Shown: positions 33,324-41,241 of the stretch, piece by piece
Layout of the letters: each line of letters starts with the position of its first letter
How positions within the stretch are numbered: the stretch's first letter is position 1
Source of the DNA: Butyrivibrio proteoclasticus B316
GTDB taxonomy: Bacteria; Bacillota; Clostridia; Lachnospirales; Lachnospiraceae
NCBI RefSeq assembly: GCF_000145035.1
Contig: NC_014389.1
Coordinates: 1 to 64,000, forward strand
Length of the DNA stretch: 64,000 nucleotides
Direction of reading: 5' to 3'
Program-made: the position numbers and the translations under genes
The notes under the pieces: model-generated
What the model was told of the DNA's origin: nothing
Database searches by the model: none
The model's input: only the letters and a program-made list of their open reading frames with translations

Positions 33324-33659
33324 GTGGCACATAGAACTTATGAAAGCCCAAACGTAGAAATAACTGTTTTTGACACCCCTCTCGATAATGACACGCCTGC
33401 AAAAGTATCTGGTGGCGGAGCGGCAGTTTTCTCTGCGGGTGCTGCAGATGGCAAATGGGCGATGAATATAAATTACACAACAACACAAGTGATTAACGGA
33501 ACAGAAATGACAATCAATGTCAGAACAGGCAATACATATTACGTTTACTACACATTAACCATAGGTGACAAAAGCGCAAATGGCACTCTACATTGCGGCA
33601 ATTCTAATTTGTCTTACGTGTATACTTCATCTTTAACTTTCATGTATCTAGGCACTTAA
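33324..33659 (+). CDS. Possible beta-rich protein, uncertain start
   Basis: The frame is open from 33285 and has no ATG near its start; GTG at 33324 is the best candidate but lacks a good ribosome site. The 111 residues are Thr/Asn/Gly/Tyr-rich and strand-like (MTINVRTGNTYYVYYTLTIG), resembling the C-terminal domain of a surface or fibre protein. It converges on the large fibre-like gene and shares its terminator. It may be a displaced fragment. Confidence 0.4.
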   Translation: MAHRTYESPNVEITVFDTPLDNDTPAKVSGGGAAVFSAGAADGKWAMNINYTTTQVINGTEMTINVRTGNTYYVYYTLTIGDKSANGTLHCGNSNLSYVYTSSLTFMYLGT

Positions 33660-33695
33660 ATCAAGAACAGCTATGAATGTAATATAGCCATTATA

Positions 33696-33733
33696 ATAAG
33701 CCACCTAGACATTATGTTATCTAAGTGGCTTAT
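33696..33733. terminator. Bidirectional intrinsic terminator
   Basis: AAGCCACCTAGA pairs with TCTAAGTGGCTT (one mismatch) across a 10-base loop, between two convergent genes. Confidence 0.85.
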
Positions 33734-33741
33734 CTTATTTG

Positions 33742-36423
33742 TTATGAAATGTAATAAACTGATACGTAAGCCCACAGGTTGTTACTGTATTGGTTTACTA
33801 CTCCATAGCTTAAAAAGGCTTGGTTAACCGTAAGCTGCCCAGTAGATGCATTATATGACCACGACATAGATGCTTTGGAATCAAATCGATACGCAAATCC
33901 AAGGTCTATGGAACTTACTTCGATACCTTCAATTACAACAAGAAAATTGTCTTTAGTTAGAGAAGTGTAGTTTGGAAGAGATTTACAGTCAACTGTAAAA
34001 GCACTTTTCGTGGATTTTCCAGAAACGAGTTTTGTTGTTCCACTAGAACTGACACCATTTTTTACTACTGTATCAGTGTCGTAAAAGCCCGCAGGAAGCG
34101 TAATCTGGCTTCCTGCTCCCAGGACAATATCGGACAAAGTTGTTGTACCTGATGTTACTGCATCTACTTTAGACGTAGATTTATAAGCGCCATATACTTT
34201 TGCTGGGTTTTTCTTCATGGTTCCCGTGATCTTACTGCCATTAACATAAGCGGTGTAACCAGTAAGAATCTGGGCAGCAGAAGCGGTGGCATCACTTGTA
34301 AACGTACCCTTTGTGTTAAAGATTGTTGTGCCTGCCTTTATGTTACCTGCAACGAGATTAGCATCGCCTTTAATTACTTGATTCCCTGAAAGATACTTTC
34401 CTGCTACGATTGTCTGATCCGTAGTCTTTGGGGTGATAGTCTGTGCCCCAAGAGATTCAATACTTCCGGTTACTCTCTGTCCTTTAACATATGCGGTATA
34501 TCCCTTTAGCATCTGACTGGCAGCAGCAGTGGCATCAGATGTATATGTTCCATTCACATTAAAGATGCTCTTTCCTGAGGCGATATTTGCCCCAGTGAGG
34601 TTTTGATCGCCTTTAATAGTTTGAGCGCCAGATAAATATGAACCAGCGGCAATTGTCTGGTCTGCGGTACCGGGTGTATATGTAGCAGCTCCTGTTGATT
34701 TCATAGTACCGGTGATGCCGCTACCGCTTGCGTTAGTAAATGTCTTGCCGGCAAGTACGTCTTCTGCTGTGGCTGTGCCGATCTTCGCAGCTGAGACGGC
34801 ACTGTCTATGTCAGCCTGCGATTTAAAATCCACAAATGTGTTGGTGCTGTCGTAGTATCCATACTTGCCATTAACCATTCCGAAACTGAATGGTACATTT
34901 ACGTTGGCACCTACATTTGCTCCGCTTCCGATTGTAACGTTGTCTCCAACGTTCTTAACCTTGTTCTCAAGAACACCTACTCTGGAGCTTAAATCTGTAA
35001 CAGTTTCCTTAAGGGCAGAAAGTGCAGCTGTCATTGATGCGATATTGTCTTCTGTTGTAGTAGCTGTAGTTCCGCCAAGAGCTGTGATCATGTTTTCGAG
35101 CATGCTGTCTAATGTCTCGAGATCTGCTTTTTTACTATCGATATCACCGACTGTTGTCTGAAGATCTGATACGCTCTGCTGGATAACTGTGACAACAGAG
35201 GTATCTGCCTTTGTTGTGATATCTGTCTGAAGTTCTCCAATTACTGTATTTGCAGCGACAAGTTCAGCTTCTGCTTGTGTAAGTTTTTCTTTTGTCTGTG
35301 TAAGCTCATCTTCAAGAGCATCTACATCTTCCTGAGATGCTTTTGTAGCATCAGAAGTCTTAAGCTCGTTAATTTCCTCCTGGAGCTGAGCTTCTGATGC
35401 GGTATTTGCCTGTTTTGCAAGAGTAATCTGCTGCTGAAGGGAAGATACTTTTGACTGAAGCTGTGAAATCTCGCCTTCCTTCTCAATGACAGCCGCTTTA
35501 AGCTGATTAAGTTCTGTGCTGTTATCAGCAGATTCTCCGGAAGCATCCTCAAGCTGTGCTTCCAGTGCAGCTATCTGTCCCTGGATACTTCCTTTGAGCG
35601 TATCAAGAGAAGCGGTCATTGAAGCAATCTCAGAGCGAAGTGCAGCAATGACTTCTGCGTCGGCTGATGCGGCTTCACCATTCTCTTTGATAAGGTTATT
35701 TATGGTCTCGCTCTGCTTGTTATATCTCTCAAGAAGGTCATTATACTTGGTCTGAAGGTCGGATACTGTTGATGAAGAAGCGTAATCTGTAGTAGCAGAT
35801 GTTGTATCTTTCTGAAGAGATGCGCCTTCGCTCTTAATAGTTGCAACAGTATTCTTAAGTTCAGCAACATCCTTTTCAACTGCAGTAATTCTGTCTTCAA
35901 GAGCTTTTATGTTGTTCTGAGCCGCCTGTGAAAGCGCTGTAGTCCCATCCGCCTTAGTATTCTTTGAATCAAGATCTGCCTCAATAATGGCCGCAACGGA
36001 CTTAGACAAAGTTTTTGTCTGTTCATCTGTAAGATTGTAAGACTTGACCATCTTGGTAAGCTTTGTCTCAAGTTCCTTAATCTCGGCATCTGATACAATT
36101 CCTTCATAAGAACCATTTATAAGATTTGCGGTAACAATCTCAGCTGCTCGCTCAGCGATTTCCTTAGGAGCTGAATCAGCTACGATTATCCCGCTCTGGG
36201 ACACTGTATCCTGAGCAAGATAGTCCTCAATATACTGTCTTGTGATTGTCTGGATCTCTTCCTGGGTATCCTGTACACGGTCCTTTGCCATAGCAGTTTC
36301 AGCTGATTTTTCACTCAGGTTATGATAGGCCATGGAACCTGCGGCCCCACCAACACTGCCAAGTGCAAGTGCTGCTGCGAGCATTATGGCAAACATGCTC
36401 TTTGATATATCTTTCTTTTTCAC
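33742..36423 (-). CDS. Secreted coiled-coil protein with fibre-type repeats
   Basis: 893 residues. A Sec-type signal or anchor (residues about 10-32, SMFAIMLAAALALGSVGGAAG) leads a 450-residue coiled coil (heptads from about 50 to 500, e.g. QLEDASGESADNSTELNQLK). A short linker follows, with three repeats of about 60 residues. Each holds G-Y-T-A-Y-V-x-G, G-T/S-[MI], an A-G-x-Y-L-S-G-x-Q-x-I-K-G strand, N-L-x-x-x-N-I and an I-F-N-x-x-G-T/T-F-T-S-D-A-T segment. Such repeats are typical of phage tail fibres and clostridial surface proteins. A beta-rich domain ends the protein. Likely a stalk-like surface adhesin, perhaps for mating or host contact. Strong AGGGAGG site. Confidence 0.8.
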   Translation of the reverse strand: MKKKDISKSMFAIMLAAALALGSVGGAAGSMAYHNLSEKSAETAMAKDRVQDTQEEIQTITRQYIEDYLAQDTVSQSGIIVADSAPKEIAERAAEIVTANLINGSYEGIVSDAEIKELETKLTKMVKSYNLTDEQTKTLSKSVAAIIEADLDSKNTKADGTTALSQAAQNNIKALEDRITAVEKDVAELKNTVATIKSEGASLQKDTTSATTDYASSSTVSDLQTKYNDLLERYNKQSETINNLIKENGEAASADAEVIAALRSEIASMTASLDTLKGSIQGQIAALEAQLEDASGESADNSTELNQLKAAVIEKEGEISQLQSKVSSLQQQITLAKQANTASEAQLQEEINELKTSDATKASQEDVDALEDELTQTKEKLTQAEAELVAANTVIGELQTDITTKADTSVVTVIQQSVSDLQTTVGDIDSKKADLETLDSMLENMITALGGTTATTTEDNIASMTAALSALKETVTDLSSRVGVLENKVKNVGDNVTIGSGANVGANVNVPFSFGMVNGKYGYYDSTNTFVDFKSQADIDSAVSAAKIGTATAEDVLAGKTFTNASGSGITGTMKSTGAATYTPGTADQTIAAGSYLSGAQTIKGDQNLTGANIASGKSIFNVNGTYTSDATAAASQMLKGYTAYVKGQRVTGSIESLGAQTITPKTTDQTIVAGKYLSGNQVIKGDANLVAGNIKAGTTIFNTKGTFTSDATASAAQILTGYTAYVNGSKITGTMKKNPAKVYGAYKSTSKVDAVTSGTTTLSDIVLGAGSQITLPAGFYDTDTVVKNGVSSSGTTKLVSGKSTKSAFTVDCKSLPNYTSLTKDNFLVVIEGIEVSSIDLGFAYRFDSKASMSWSYNASTGQLTVNQAFLSYGVVNQYSNNLWAYVSVYYIS

Positions 36424-36705
36424 AAGAAAACCTCCCTTTAATAAATTTTTCTTAATTATTTATGCCTGCCCTTTAAAGGACACGAAAAATATTATGGTTC
36501 AATTAAAAGTTTCTAAACAATGCATTAAATATATTTTCAAATTTGCAGCTGGCAGAAAAACATGATTGCAGGTTTTTGCAGATTTGTGCCTTGCGTATTT
36601 TTCTGCACATTTTTGCAACAAAAAAGAGGAAGCTACGCTTCCTCTTTGCAGTTTTTAGTTTAAGATAATCATGCTTTATTCTTTAATATAATAAAACTAA
36701 CCATT
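36424..36705. other. Promoter region of the fibre gene
   Basis: No gene. On the minus strand CCATAATAT (about 36485-36493) lies 60 nt before the fibre gene; a TTTTTCTGCACA motif is at 36598-36609; the terminator of the upstream group is at 36621-36646. Confidence 0.45.
36621..36646 (-). terminator. Intrinsic terminator
   Basis: AAGAGGAAGC pairs with GCTTCCTCTT around TAC, followed on the minus strand by TTTTTTG. Confidence 0.85.
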
Positions 36706-37086
36706 TTATTCTCCTTTATATCTACTTGTATGTCTTATTATGTCCATTGCATGGCATACTGCAGAAAAATCGCCTCTTAACATATCATGTATATCGTGAT
36801 ATTCCTTATCGCTTCCACACATGGCGATCTGGATGAGCCTTTCTTCAATATCTTCAGCTATCCTTCTGCAGGAGCTGTCAAAGCTCTCAAGCTCCGGACA
36901 GGAAAGGCCAAATCTGCAATGTGAATGGATGCCCCAGGTAAATGAATTTATGTGAGACTTTCTTATGTCGCATTTTTCTGCATCGCTGTCTTCGCACATC
37001 TCTTTAAGCCTCTGGAGTTTCATAAGCTTCATCTGGTCACCTTTATTGTGGCAGATAAAGCATGGCGAACCATACATCTTATTCAT
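36706..37086 (-). CDS. Hypothetical Cys/His-containing protein
   Basis: 126 residues. SPCFICHN near the start and later Cys and His pairs (HSHCRFGLSCPE) could bind a metal. Helical otherwise. Family unknown. Follows the 82-residue gene by 6 nt. Confidence 0.65.
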   Translation of the reverse strand: MNKMYGSPCFICHNKGDQMKLMKLQRLKEMCEDSDAEKCDIRKSHINSFTWGIHSHCRFGLSCPELESFDSSCRRIAEDIEERLIQIAMCGSDKEYHDIHDMLRGDFSAVCHAMDIIRHTSRYKGE

Positions 37087-37092
37087 ATCTTC

Positions 37093-37341
37093 TTATTTAT
37101 ACTCCCTGATCTTTCTTACATTTGATTTTGCAAAGTGCCAGATTTCCTGGTCCTTCGGTTCATTAGCAATCGTTTTTATGCCATAGCAAGAAGGCGAGAG
37201 GAATCCCTGACAAAAGAACAGTTCTCCTATTATATGGACCTCTTCCTTCATTTTCGGGATATAAACTGTAGCTTCAACAGTCTTCCCCAGGAGCTTATCC
37301 AGCTTAAGATCTCTTTTTCTTAAGGTACTTCTATCTTCCAT
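37093..37341 (-). CDS. Small hypothetical protein
   Basis: 82 residues, strand-rich (LLGKTVEATVYIPKMKEEVH), perhaps a small beta-barrel. In operon with its neighbours on both sides. Family unknown. Confidence 0.6.
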   Translation of the reverse strand: MEDRSTLRKRDLKLDKLLGKTVEATVYIPKMKEEVHIIGELFFCQGFLSPSCYGIKTIANEPKDQEIWHFAKSNVRKIREYK

Positions 37342-37373
37342 TTTATTATCCTTTTATTCTCCTTCTTTTGCGC

Positions 37374-37742
37374 TTATCCGCAATATGAATAATTCTCAAC
37401 TTCGATGTACTCTTTGGACATTTCTTCAAGCTTTAAGAATAAAAGAAACAGCTGATGATAAGAGTTGTCATCCACATCCACATCTCCTGGAGCCAGACCG
37501 TCTTCGTCAAATTCAGCAATCCGTCTATAGTCTGAAAGCTCAGAATCCATGATTTCATTATATCCTGCATTAATAAATGTCATACATGATACGCTTTCGT
37601 CAAGCCATGATTTCTCAATGAGCTCTGCCAGCTTTTTTACCTTGTCGGTAAAGACCTGTGGCGCCAATATAAAGCTTCTATTGCATCCTGGATCTCCTTC
37701 ATCATCACTCAAGTTGATAATTATAATATTTTTCTTTTCCAT
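37374..37742 (-). CDS. Hypothetical acidic protein
   Basis: 122 residues from MEKKNIIII behind AAAGGATAA. A strand (NIIIINLSDDEG) opens an alpha/beta fold; strongly acidic. Family unknown. First gene of the 36.7-37.7 kb operon, driven by the shared promoter/leader module. Confidence 0.65.
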   Translation of the reverse strand: MEKKNIIIINLSDDEGDPGCNRSFILAPQVFTDKVKKLAELIEKSWLDESVSCMTFINAGYNEIMDSELSDYRRIAEFDEDGLAPGDVDVDDNSYHQLFLLFLKLEEMSKEYIEVENYSYCG

Positions 37743-37760
37743 ATTTATCCTTTCTTTAAC

Positions 37761-37806
37761 TGACATTTATATTGTAACGAGTATATTATGTTCTTTGGCA
37801 AATAAA
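37761..37806 (-). promoter_or_regulatory. Shared promoter/leader module (copy 3)
   Basis: On the minus strand: TATTTT, 12 bp, ACATAAT, 19 bp, TGTCA, then AAAGAAAGGA and the acidic-protein start. Confidence 0.5.
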
Positions 37807-37926
37807 ATAAGTGCCGTTGCCAGATATTCGGGATCTACATTATATTGACACCATTGTGGTAAATGATAGGAAAGATATGTATCTTGATAGGAATAATTCC
37901 ACGCCTTATAATAAACTATGGTCGTT

Positions 37927-37968
37927 GAACTACCACCACCGACTTCGTCGAGAGGAGTTTTCTCGCCA
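37927..37968 (-). repeat. Short end-relic of the 317-nt element family (A)
   Basis: Read on the minus strand it starts TGGCGAGAAAAC like the left end of the 317-nt elements and finishes GTCGGTGGTGGTAGTTC like their right end, with a single hairpin (CGAC-GAA-GTCG) between. The interior is missing. Its left flank (TATAAATTATC) resembles those of the full elements. Confidence 0.7.
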
Positions 37969-38003
37969 GATAATTTATAAATATACTATACAGAGGCATT
38001 TTT

Positions 38004-38468
38004 ATGAGTAAAAAAATAAATTATTCTTATATAATACCACCTATATCGCTTATGGGGGTTATATTATCCATTTCTTTAATGGGCATCGCGCTTATATTTG
38101 GTGAACCTTCAGGCAATACGTATTTTTATTTAAGTGTGGCCCTGCTCTTTTTCGTTTTTTTGCTTAATTTCATTAACCTGCTTGCCCAGTCAATAAGGCA
38201 AAAGGCATTCCCTGACAAGGCATTTAACTGTTTGAAAAAGGCTTATCAAAACAATTTTGAAGAAGAGTTTATGAATATGATCCGTAGCGGCAGTTATAAT
38301 GAGGAAAAACTCTCGGCAATCGGCATTACCAGGAATGATTATGATGCATTTTGTCAAAATATCAACGAGATGGAATCCTGTTATCGAAGCTTTCTAAAGG
38401 CTATCGATTCATTTAAAAAAGAACATCCGGACAATTTTGACAAACTTAGAGAGATATTGGATGACTGA
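38004..38468 (+). CDS. Two-helix membrane protein
   Basis: 154 residues: two adjacent membrane helices (about 10-32 and 40-62) then a helical, charged cytoplasmic domain. The ribosome site is weak (AGAGG, 9 nt before ATG). A relic element lies 35 nt upstream, so its original leader may have been changed. Family unknown. Confidence 0.6.
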   Translation: MSKKINYSYIIPPISLMGVILSISLMGIALIFGEPSGNTYFYLSVALLFFVFLLNFINLLAQSIRQKAFPDKAFNCLKKAYQNNFEEEFMNMIRSGSYNEEKLSAIGITRNDYDAFCQNINEMESCYRSFLKAIDSFKKEHPDNFDKLREILDD

Positions 38469-38510
38469 TATTCTTGTTGGCAATTATTAACCTGTCCTGG
38501 CGAGGCATTT

Positions 38511-38536
38511 GAACTACCACCACCGACTTACGAGAC
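38511..38536 (-). repeat. Fragment of the 317-nt element family (B)
   Basis: On the minus strand the right-end sequence AAGTCGGTGGTGGTAGTTC is recognisable, but the left part is gone. It is followed on the plus strand by a 21-codon open stretch (MSFNTDPETAQMEMLKSKMP) that may be a gene fragment. Confidence 0.55.
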
Positions 38537-38635
38537 ACATGTCATTTAACACTGATCCTGAAACAGCGCAGATGGAAATGCTCAAATCCAAAATGCCGAT
38601 ATGACATTGTAGAGGCTTTCCGCTTTTTAGCATTA

Positions 38636-38667
38636 AAAAAGCAGCCCTTACGTTAAGGACTGCTTTT
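38636..38667. terminator. Bidirectional intrinsic terminator
   Basis: AAAGCAG-c-CCTTA pairs with TAAGG-a-CTGCTTT around CGT, with A and T runs. Confidence 0.85.
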
Positions 38668-38684
38668 ATTTTTACATTATTTAA

Positions 38685-39160
38685 TTATTCTGCTTCAAGC
38701 TCAGTGATCTTTTCTTCGAGTTCTTCTTTTTCACATTCAAGGTTTGAAGCCCAGGCTGTTTCGCCGTCTTCATATTCCTTTTCAAGCTCTTTATCGATCT
38801 CTTCTATTCGCTTATAAATATCGTGCGAGAAAACCCCTTCCGATGAAGTCGGTTGTGGGATGAATCGCCTTTACGCAAACACATGTTTGTGCTAAAATAT
38901 ATAGCATATCGGAACCTTGAAAACTGTATATATGGAGTTGTGCCATGAATCTAATAAGCTAAGAACCTATGGCACGTAAAATATACAAGGTGTTAGTTCC
39001 CACGCGCCAAAAGCGCATATATAACACTTAAAGTATGCCGAAGGGATTTCCCGACGGAGTAGTGGCGCCGTGGACGTGCCTTACTATATCACTTTGGTAT
39101 TGTAGAAACCATTTTCGATAATATCGGTGGTGGTAGTTCATACATCTCATCTACTGTCAT
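38685..39160 (-). pseudogene. Small coiled-coil gene split by a 317-nt element
   Basis: A 52-codon gene in two exon-like parts: MTVDEMY (39140-39160) and DIYKRIEEIDKELEKEYEDG onward to ITELEAE (38685-38822). Deleting exactly 38823-39139 joins TAT to GAT in frame with no extra or lost base. The product would be an acidic coiled-coil protein. With the element in place translation stops after 23 codons. AAAGGAG lies 12 nt before the ATG. Confidence 0.75.
38823..39139 (+). mobile_element. IS200/IS605-like non-autonomous element with structured RNA core (C)
   Basis: 317 nt, no coding frame. The left end begins GTGCGAGAAAACCCC with hairpin CCGAT-GAA-GTCGG; the right end has CGAT-AAT-ATCG and finishes GGTGGTGGTAGTTC. 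Both terminal hairpins face the same way, and no target duplication is seen, as in IS200/IS605. Between them lie stems GTGCCAT/ATGGCAC, GCGC/GCGC, CCG-aa-GGG/CCC-ga-CGG, GGCGC/GTGCC within GTAG/TTAC, and TGGT/ACCA. An almost collinear second copy, also 317 nt, lies at 40417. Probably a transposon derivative keeping a guide-RNA-like (omega RNA-like) segment, or an unknown RNA. Confidence 0.7.
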
Positions 39161-39178
39161 CTGCCTTATTTTTCTCCT

Positions 39179-39316
39179 TTACTCAAGCCTATCGAGAACT
39201 CTTCCGCTTGCAAACTCAAAAACGAATTCGCCAGCATCACCGCGTGCGCCAAGTAGGAACTTACCAAAATCGTACTCGCTATCTCCGTCTTCGCGAAGAG
39301 CGCTTTCGTTAATTAC
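39179..39316 (-). pseudogene. C-terminal fragment of an unknown gene
   Basis: An open stretch encoding a protein-like end (EDGDSEYDFGKFLLGARGDA ... FASGRVLDRLE) ends 19 nt before the split gene's ATG. A stop codon lies just upstream and there is no start or ribosome site, so only the 3' part remains. Confidence 0.5.
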
Positions 39317-39323
39317 TTATATA

Positions 39324-39584
39324 TTAGAGCAATTCAAGGCATGTACGTCCAGTTTTACTATTATCTTCAACCGGGGTAACGAAATTGAAGCTGACATAAA
39401 ATTCCAAATCATCATAGTAATAGGGAATACCATCTGCATTATCAACATGGGGAACACGGGGACTATTGGGGTATGATTCATTAACAGGACGAATTGTTAC
39501 TATTTCCATATCTAAAATATTATCTATTCCATTTTCTTTGGCTGTGTGTAATATTTCGCGTAGTGTTAACCCTTTTGTTCTCAT
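39324..39584 (-). CDS. Small hypothetical protein
   Basis: 86 residues: an N-terminal helix (GLTLREILHTAKENGIDNIL) followed by strands with aromatic residues. Good AAGGAGAATGT leader. Family unknown. Confidence 0.6.
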   Translation of the reverse strand: MRTKGLTLREILHTAKENGIDNILDMEIVTIRPVNESYPNSPRVPHVDNADGIPYYYDDLEFYVSFNFVTPVEDNSKTGRTCLELL

Positions 39585-39720
39585 ACATTCTCCTTTTTGG
39601 TTGTTATATTCCTAATATCTTTCCAACATGCAAATCGGACACGGATGTGCCCCATGTGTTAAAAGCAGCAGAAACACCAGCATCTGTTGCAGACTGCAGA
39701 TATCGGCATATTCAGTTGTA

Positions 39721-39822
39721 TTAGTTCGTGATCTTGAGTTTTATATCCGTATCAGGAAACATTGGCAACGCTATCAATACGAATAATGAAAGAAACACAT
39801 CTACAACCTGTGCGAATTTCAT
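39721..39822 (-). CDS. 33-residue hydrophobic peptide with its own promoter
   Basis: MKFAQVVDVFLSLFVLIALP is one membrane helix, followed by a charged tail (about 13 residues) ending KITN. CAGGGA lies 5 nt before ATG. A promoter TTGACA-17 bp-TACTAT lies about 20 nt upstream. Length, helix and charged tail resemble type I toxin peptides (Fst/TxpA-like), but no antisense RNA could be proven. Confidence 0.5.
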   Translation of the reverse strand: MKFAQVVDVFLSLFVLIALPMFPDTDIKLKITN

Positions 39823-39834
39823 AGTTTCCCTGCA

Positions 39835-39863
39835 TGCTTGTATAGTATACTTTGATATTCGCT
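39835..39863 (-). promoter_or_regulatory. Sigma-70 promoter of the 33-residue peptide
   Basis: Minus strand TTGACA, 17-bp spacer, TACTAT. It is one of the best consensus promoters in the window. Confidence 0.65.
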
Positions 39864-39992
39864 ATGTCAATTAAATGTATATAAAATTGCAAACAAAAAG
39901 AGCCCTCTTATAATACATATTGTCTTTAATGCTCTTTAATATATGCAGAGCCTATCCGCACTAAACCGCCGGTTGAACACATCTGGGCAAAA

Positions 39993-40023
39993 AAAATAAG
40001 ATGCAGTAATCTGCATCTTATTT
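39993..40023. terminator. Bidirectional intrinsic terminator
   Basis: AAATAAGATGCAG pairs perfectly with CTGCATCTTATTT around TAAT. It ends the 95-residue gene on the minus strand. Confidence 0.85.
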
Positions 40024-40032
40024 ACGTATTTT

Positions 40033-40320
40033 TTAAGCCGGAATCTTCTTTTTATTTTTCTCAACTACTATAGAAGTAGCGCTTTCAACGCTGATCCCCG
40101 TAATACTGTTAAGCTTTTCTTCGCTTCCATTGCAAAAGCACTCCCAGGCCCTTTTTACAACAGCCATGGTCTGTTCTTTTTCTTTATAGTATCTTGGCGC
40201 CTGCAAGGTAGTAAAACCTTTTCCGCCGTACTCTTTGCTGTCAAATGTGATAACAATATTTACAGGTTCCTTGCAAGGCTCTTCCTGTTTCATCTTCATA
40301 AGCGCTTGATCAAAATTCAT
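40033..40320 (-). CDS. Hypothetical protein
   Basis: 95 residues, alpha/beta with a basic C-terminus (VEKNKKKIPA). AAGGGGAGG site. Last gene of the operon that begins near 42.66 kb, but now separated from it by the second 317-nt element. Family unknown. Confidence 0.65.
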   Translation of the reverse strand: MNFDQALMKMKQEEPCKEPVNIVITFDSKEYGGKGFTTLQAPRYYKEKEQTMAVVKRAWECFCNGSEEKLNSITGISVESATSIVVEKNKKKIPA

Positions 40321-40416
40321 AATGTCATCCTCCCCTTACTGGTTGTTATATAATATCTGATTTGAACCGTAAATTCAACAAGACCAGTAAACTTTATTCT
40401 ATTTTTTATAAATAAC

Positions 40417-40733
40417 GTGCGAGAAAACCCCTTCCGATGGAATCGGTTGTGGGATGGATCGCCTTTACACGAACTGTTGTTCGTGATAGAATAAGTCAAT
40501 CGGAACCTTGAAAACTGTATATATGAGGTTGTGCCACGAATCTAACAAACCAAGAACCTGTGGTGCGTAAAATATACAAGGTGTTAGTTCCCACGCGCCA
40601 TAAGCGCATCAAATAACATTTTCAAGTATGCCGAAGGGCTTGTCCCGACGGAGTAGCGGCACTGTGAGCGTGCCTTACTATACAACTTTGGTATTGTAGA
40701 AACCATTTCCGATGTCATCGGTCATGGTAGTTC
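40417..40733 (+). mobile_element. IS200/IS605-like non-autonomous element with structured RNA core (D)
   Basis: 317 nt, collinear with the copy at 38823. Left hairpin CCGAT-GGA-ATCGG, right hairpin CCGAT-GTC-ATCGG, end GGTAGTTC. Stems conserved with changes: GTGCCAC/GTGGTGC, CACGAAC/GTTCGTG, GGCAC/GTGCC, CCG-aa-GGG/CCC-ga-CGG. Flank TATAAATAAC resembles the TATAAATATC of the other copy. It entered the 3' end of the 169-residue gene; removing it would extend that protein by three residues (CYL). The differences keep pairing on the plus strand by G-U wobble. Confidence 0.7.
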
Positions 40734-41241
40734 ATTTTTGACCGTAGTCTTTCTTTATTTTTTCGTAGCTGGTTGTTCTTCCTATAAGCTTTGCATATGG
40801 ACTAAGTTTTATCTTTGAAGTTTTCATGTCTCTTGCCCTGCAGTATTCCTCCTGGGAAGCTTTTATAAGCTCAGCCATCTTAATGATGTCCTCAGCTGGG
40901 ATCACAATGGAATGTCCGCTTTCCCACTCAGTGAACTTATCAGAAGGCACAACCCTTTCGCCATTCCACTGCTTTGGATCCTTTATCTTATCCCAGATAT
41001 GTTTTCTTGTATATGGGGTAAAATGAAGATAGGAGCAGCTGAACCTGTCAAGCTCTATGGACGCGTAAGTTTCATTTACATATGTTATGTGCTTCCCATT
41101 TTCATCAACAGCATCATATAGGGTTCCAGCGTTGTTATACACAGGGCTTAAAAGATAAAACCCGTTGTTTGTAGGAGTATTACCGGTACTATAAGCCTTA
41201 CGTCTAAACCAGGCCCTTAACTTCTTCTCCGTCTCATTCAT
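40732..41241 (-). CDS. Hypothetical protein, 3' end made by element D
   Basis: 169 residues, alpha/beta, aromatic-rich (RFSCSYLHFTPYTRKHIWDK), basic C-terminus. No family recognised. Its stop codon TGA is formed by the end of the inserted 317-nt element; without it the frame would end three codons later. The ATG overlaps the upstream stop by one base. Confidence 0.7.
   Translation of the reverse strand: MNETEKKLRAWFRRKAYSTGNTPTNNGFYLLSPVYNNAGTLYDAVDENGKHITYVNETYASIELDRFSCSYLHFTPYTRKHIWDKIKDPKQWNGERVVPSDKFTEWESGHSIVIPAEDIIKMAELIKASQEEYCRARDMKTSKIKLSPYAKLIGRTTSYEKIKKDYGQK

Noticed and set aside
37811..38011. 66-codon plus-strand open frame before the membrane protein
   Set aside because: It reads through relic element A and has no ribosome site.
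38823..39139. Self-splicing intron (group I or II) in the split gene
   Set aside because: Although the element starts GTGCG like group II introns, no domain V or group I core is visible, it is too short, and the strand with conserved pairing is antisense to the gene.
39127..39312. 61-codon plus-strand open frame
   Set aside because: It begins inside the end of the 317-nt element and is opposite a better protein-like fragment.
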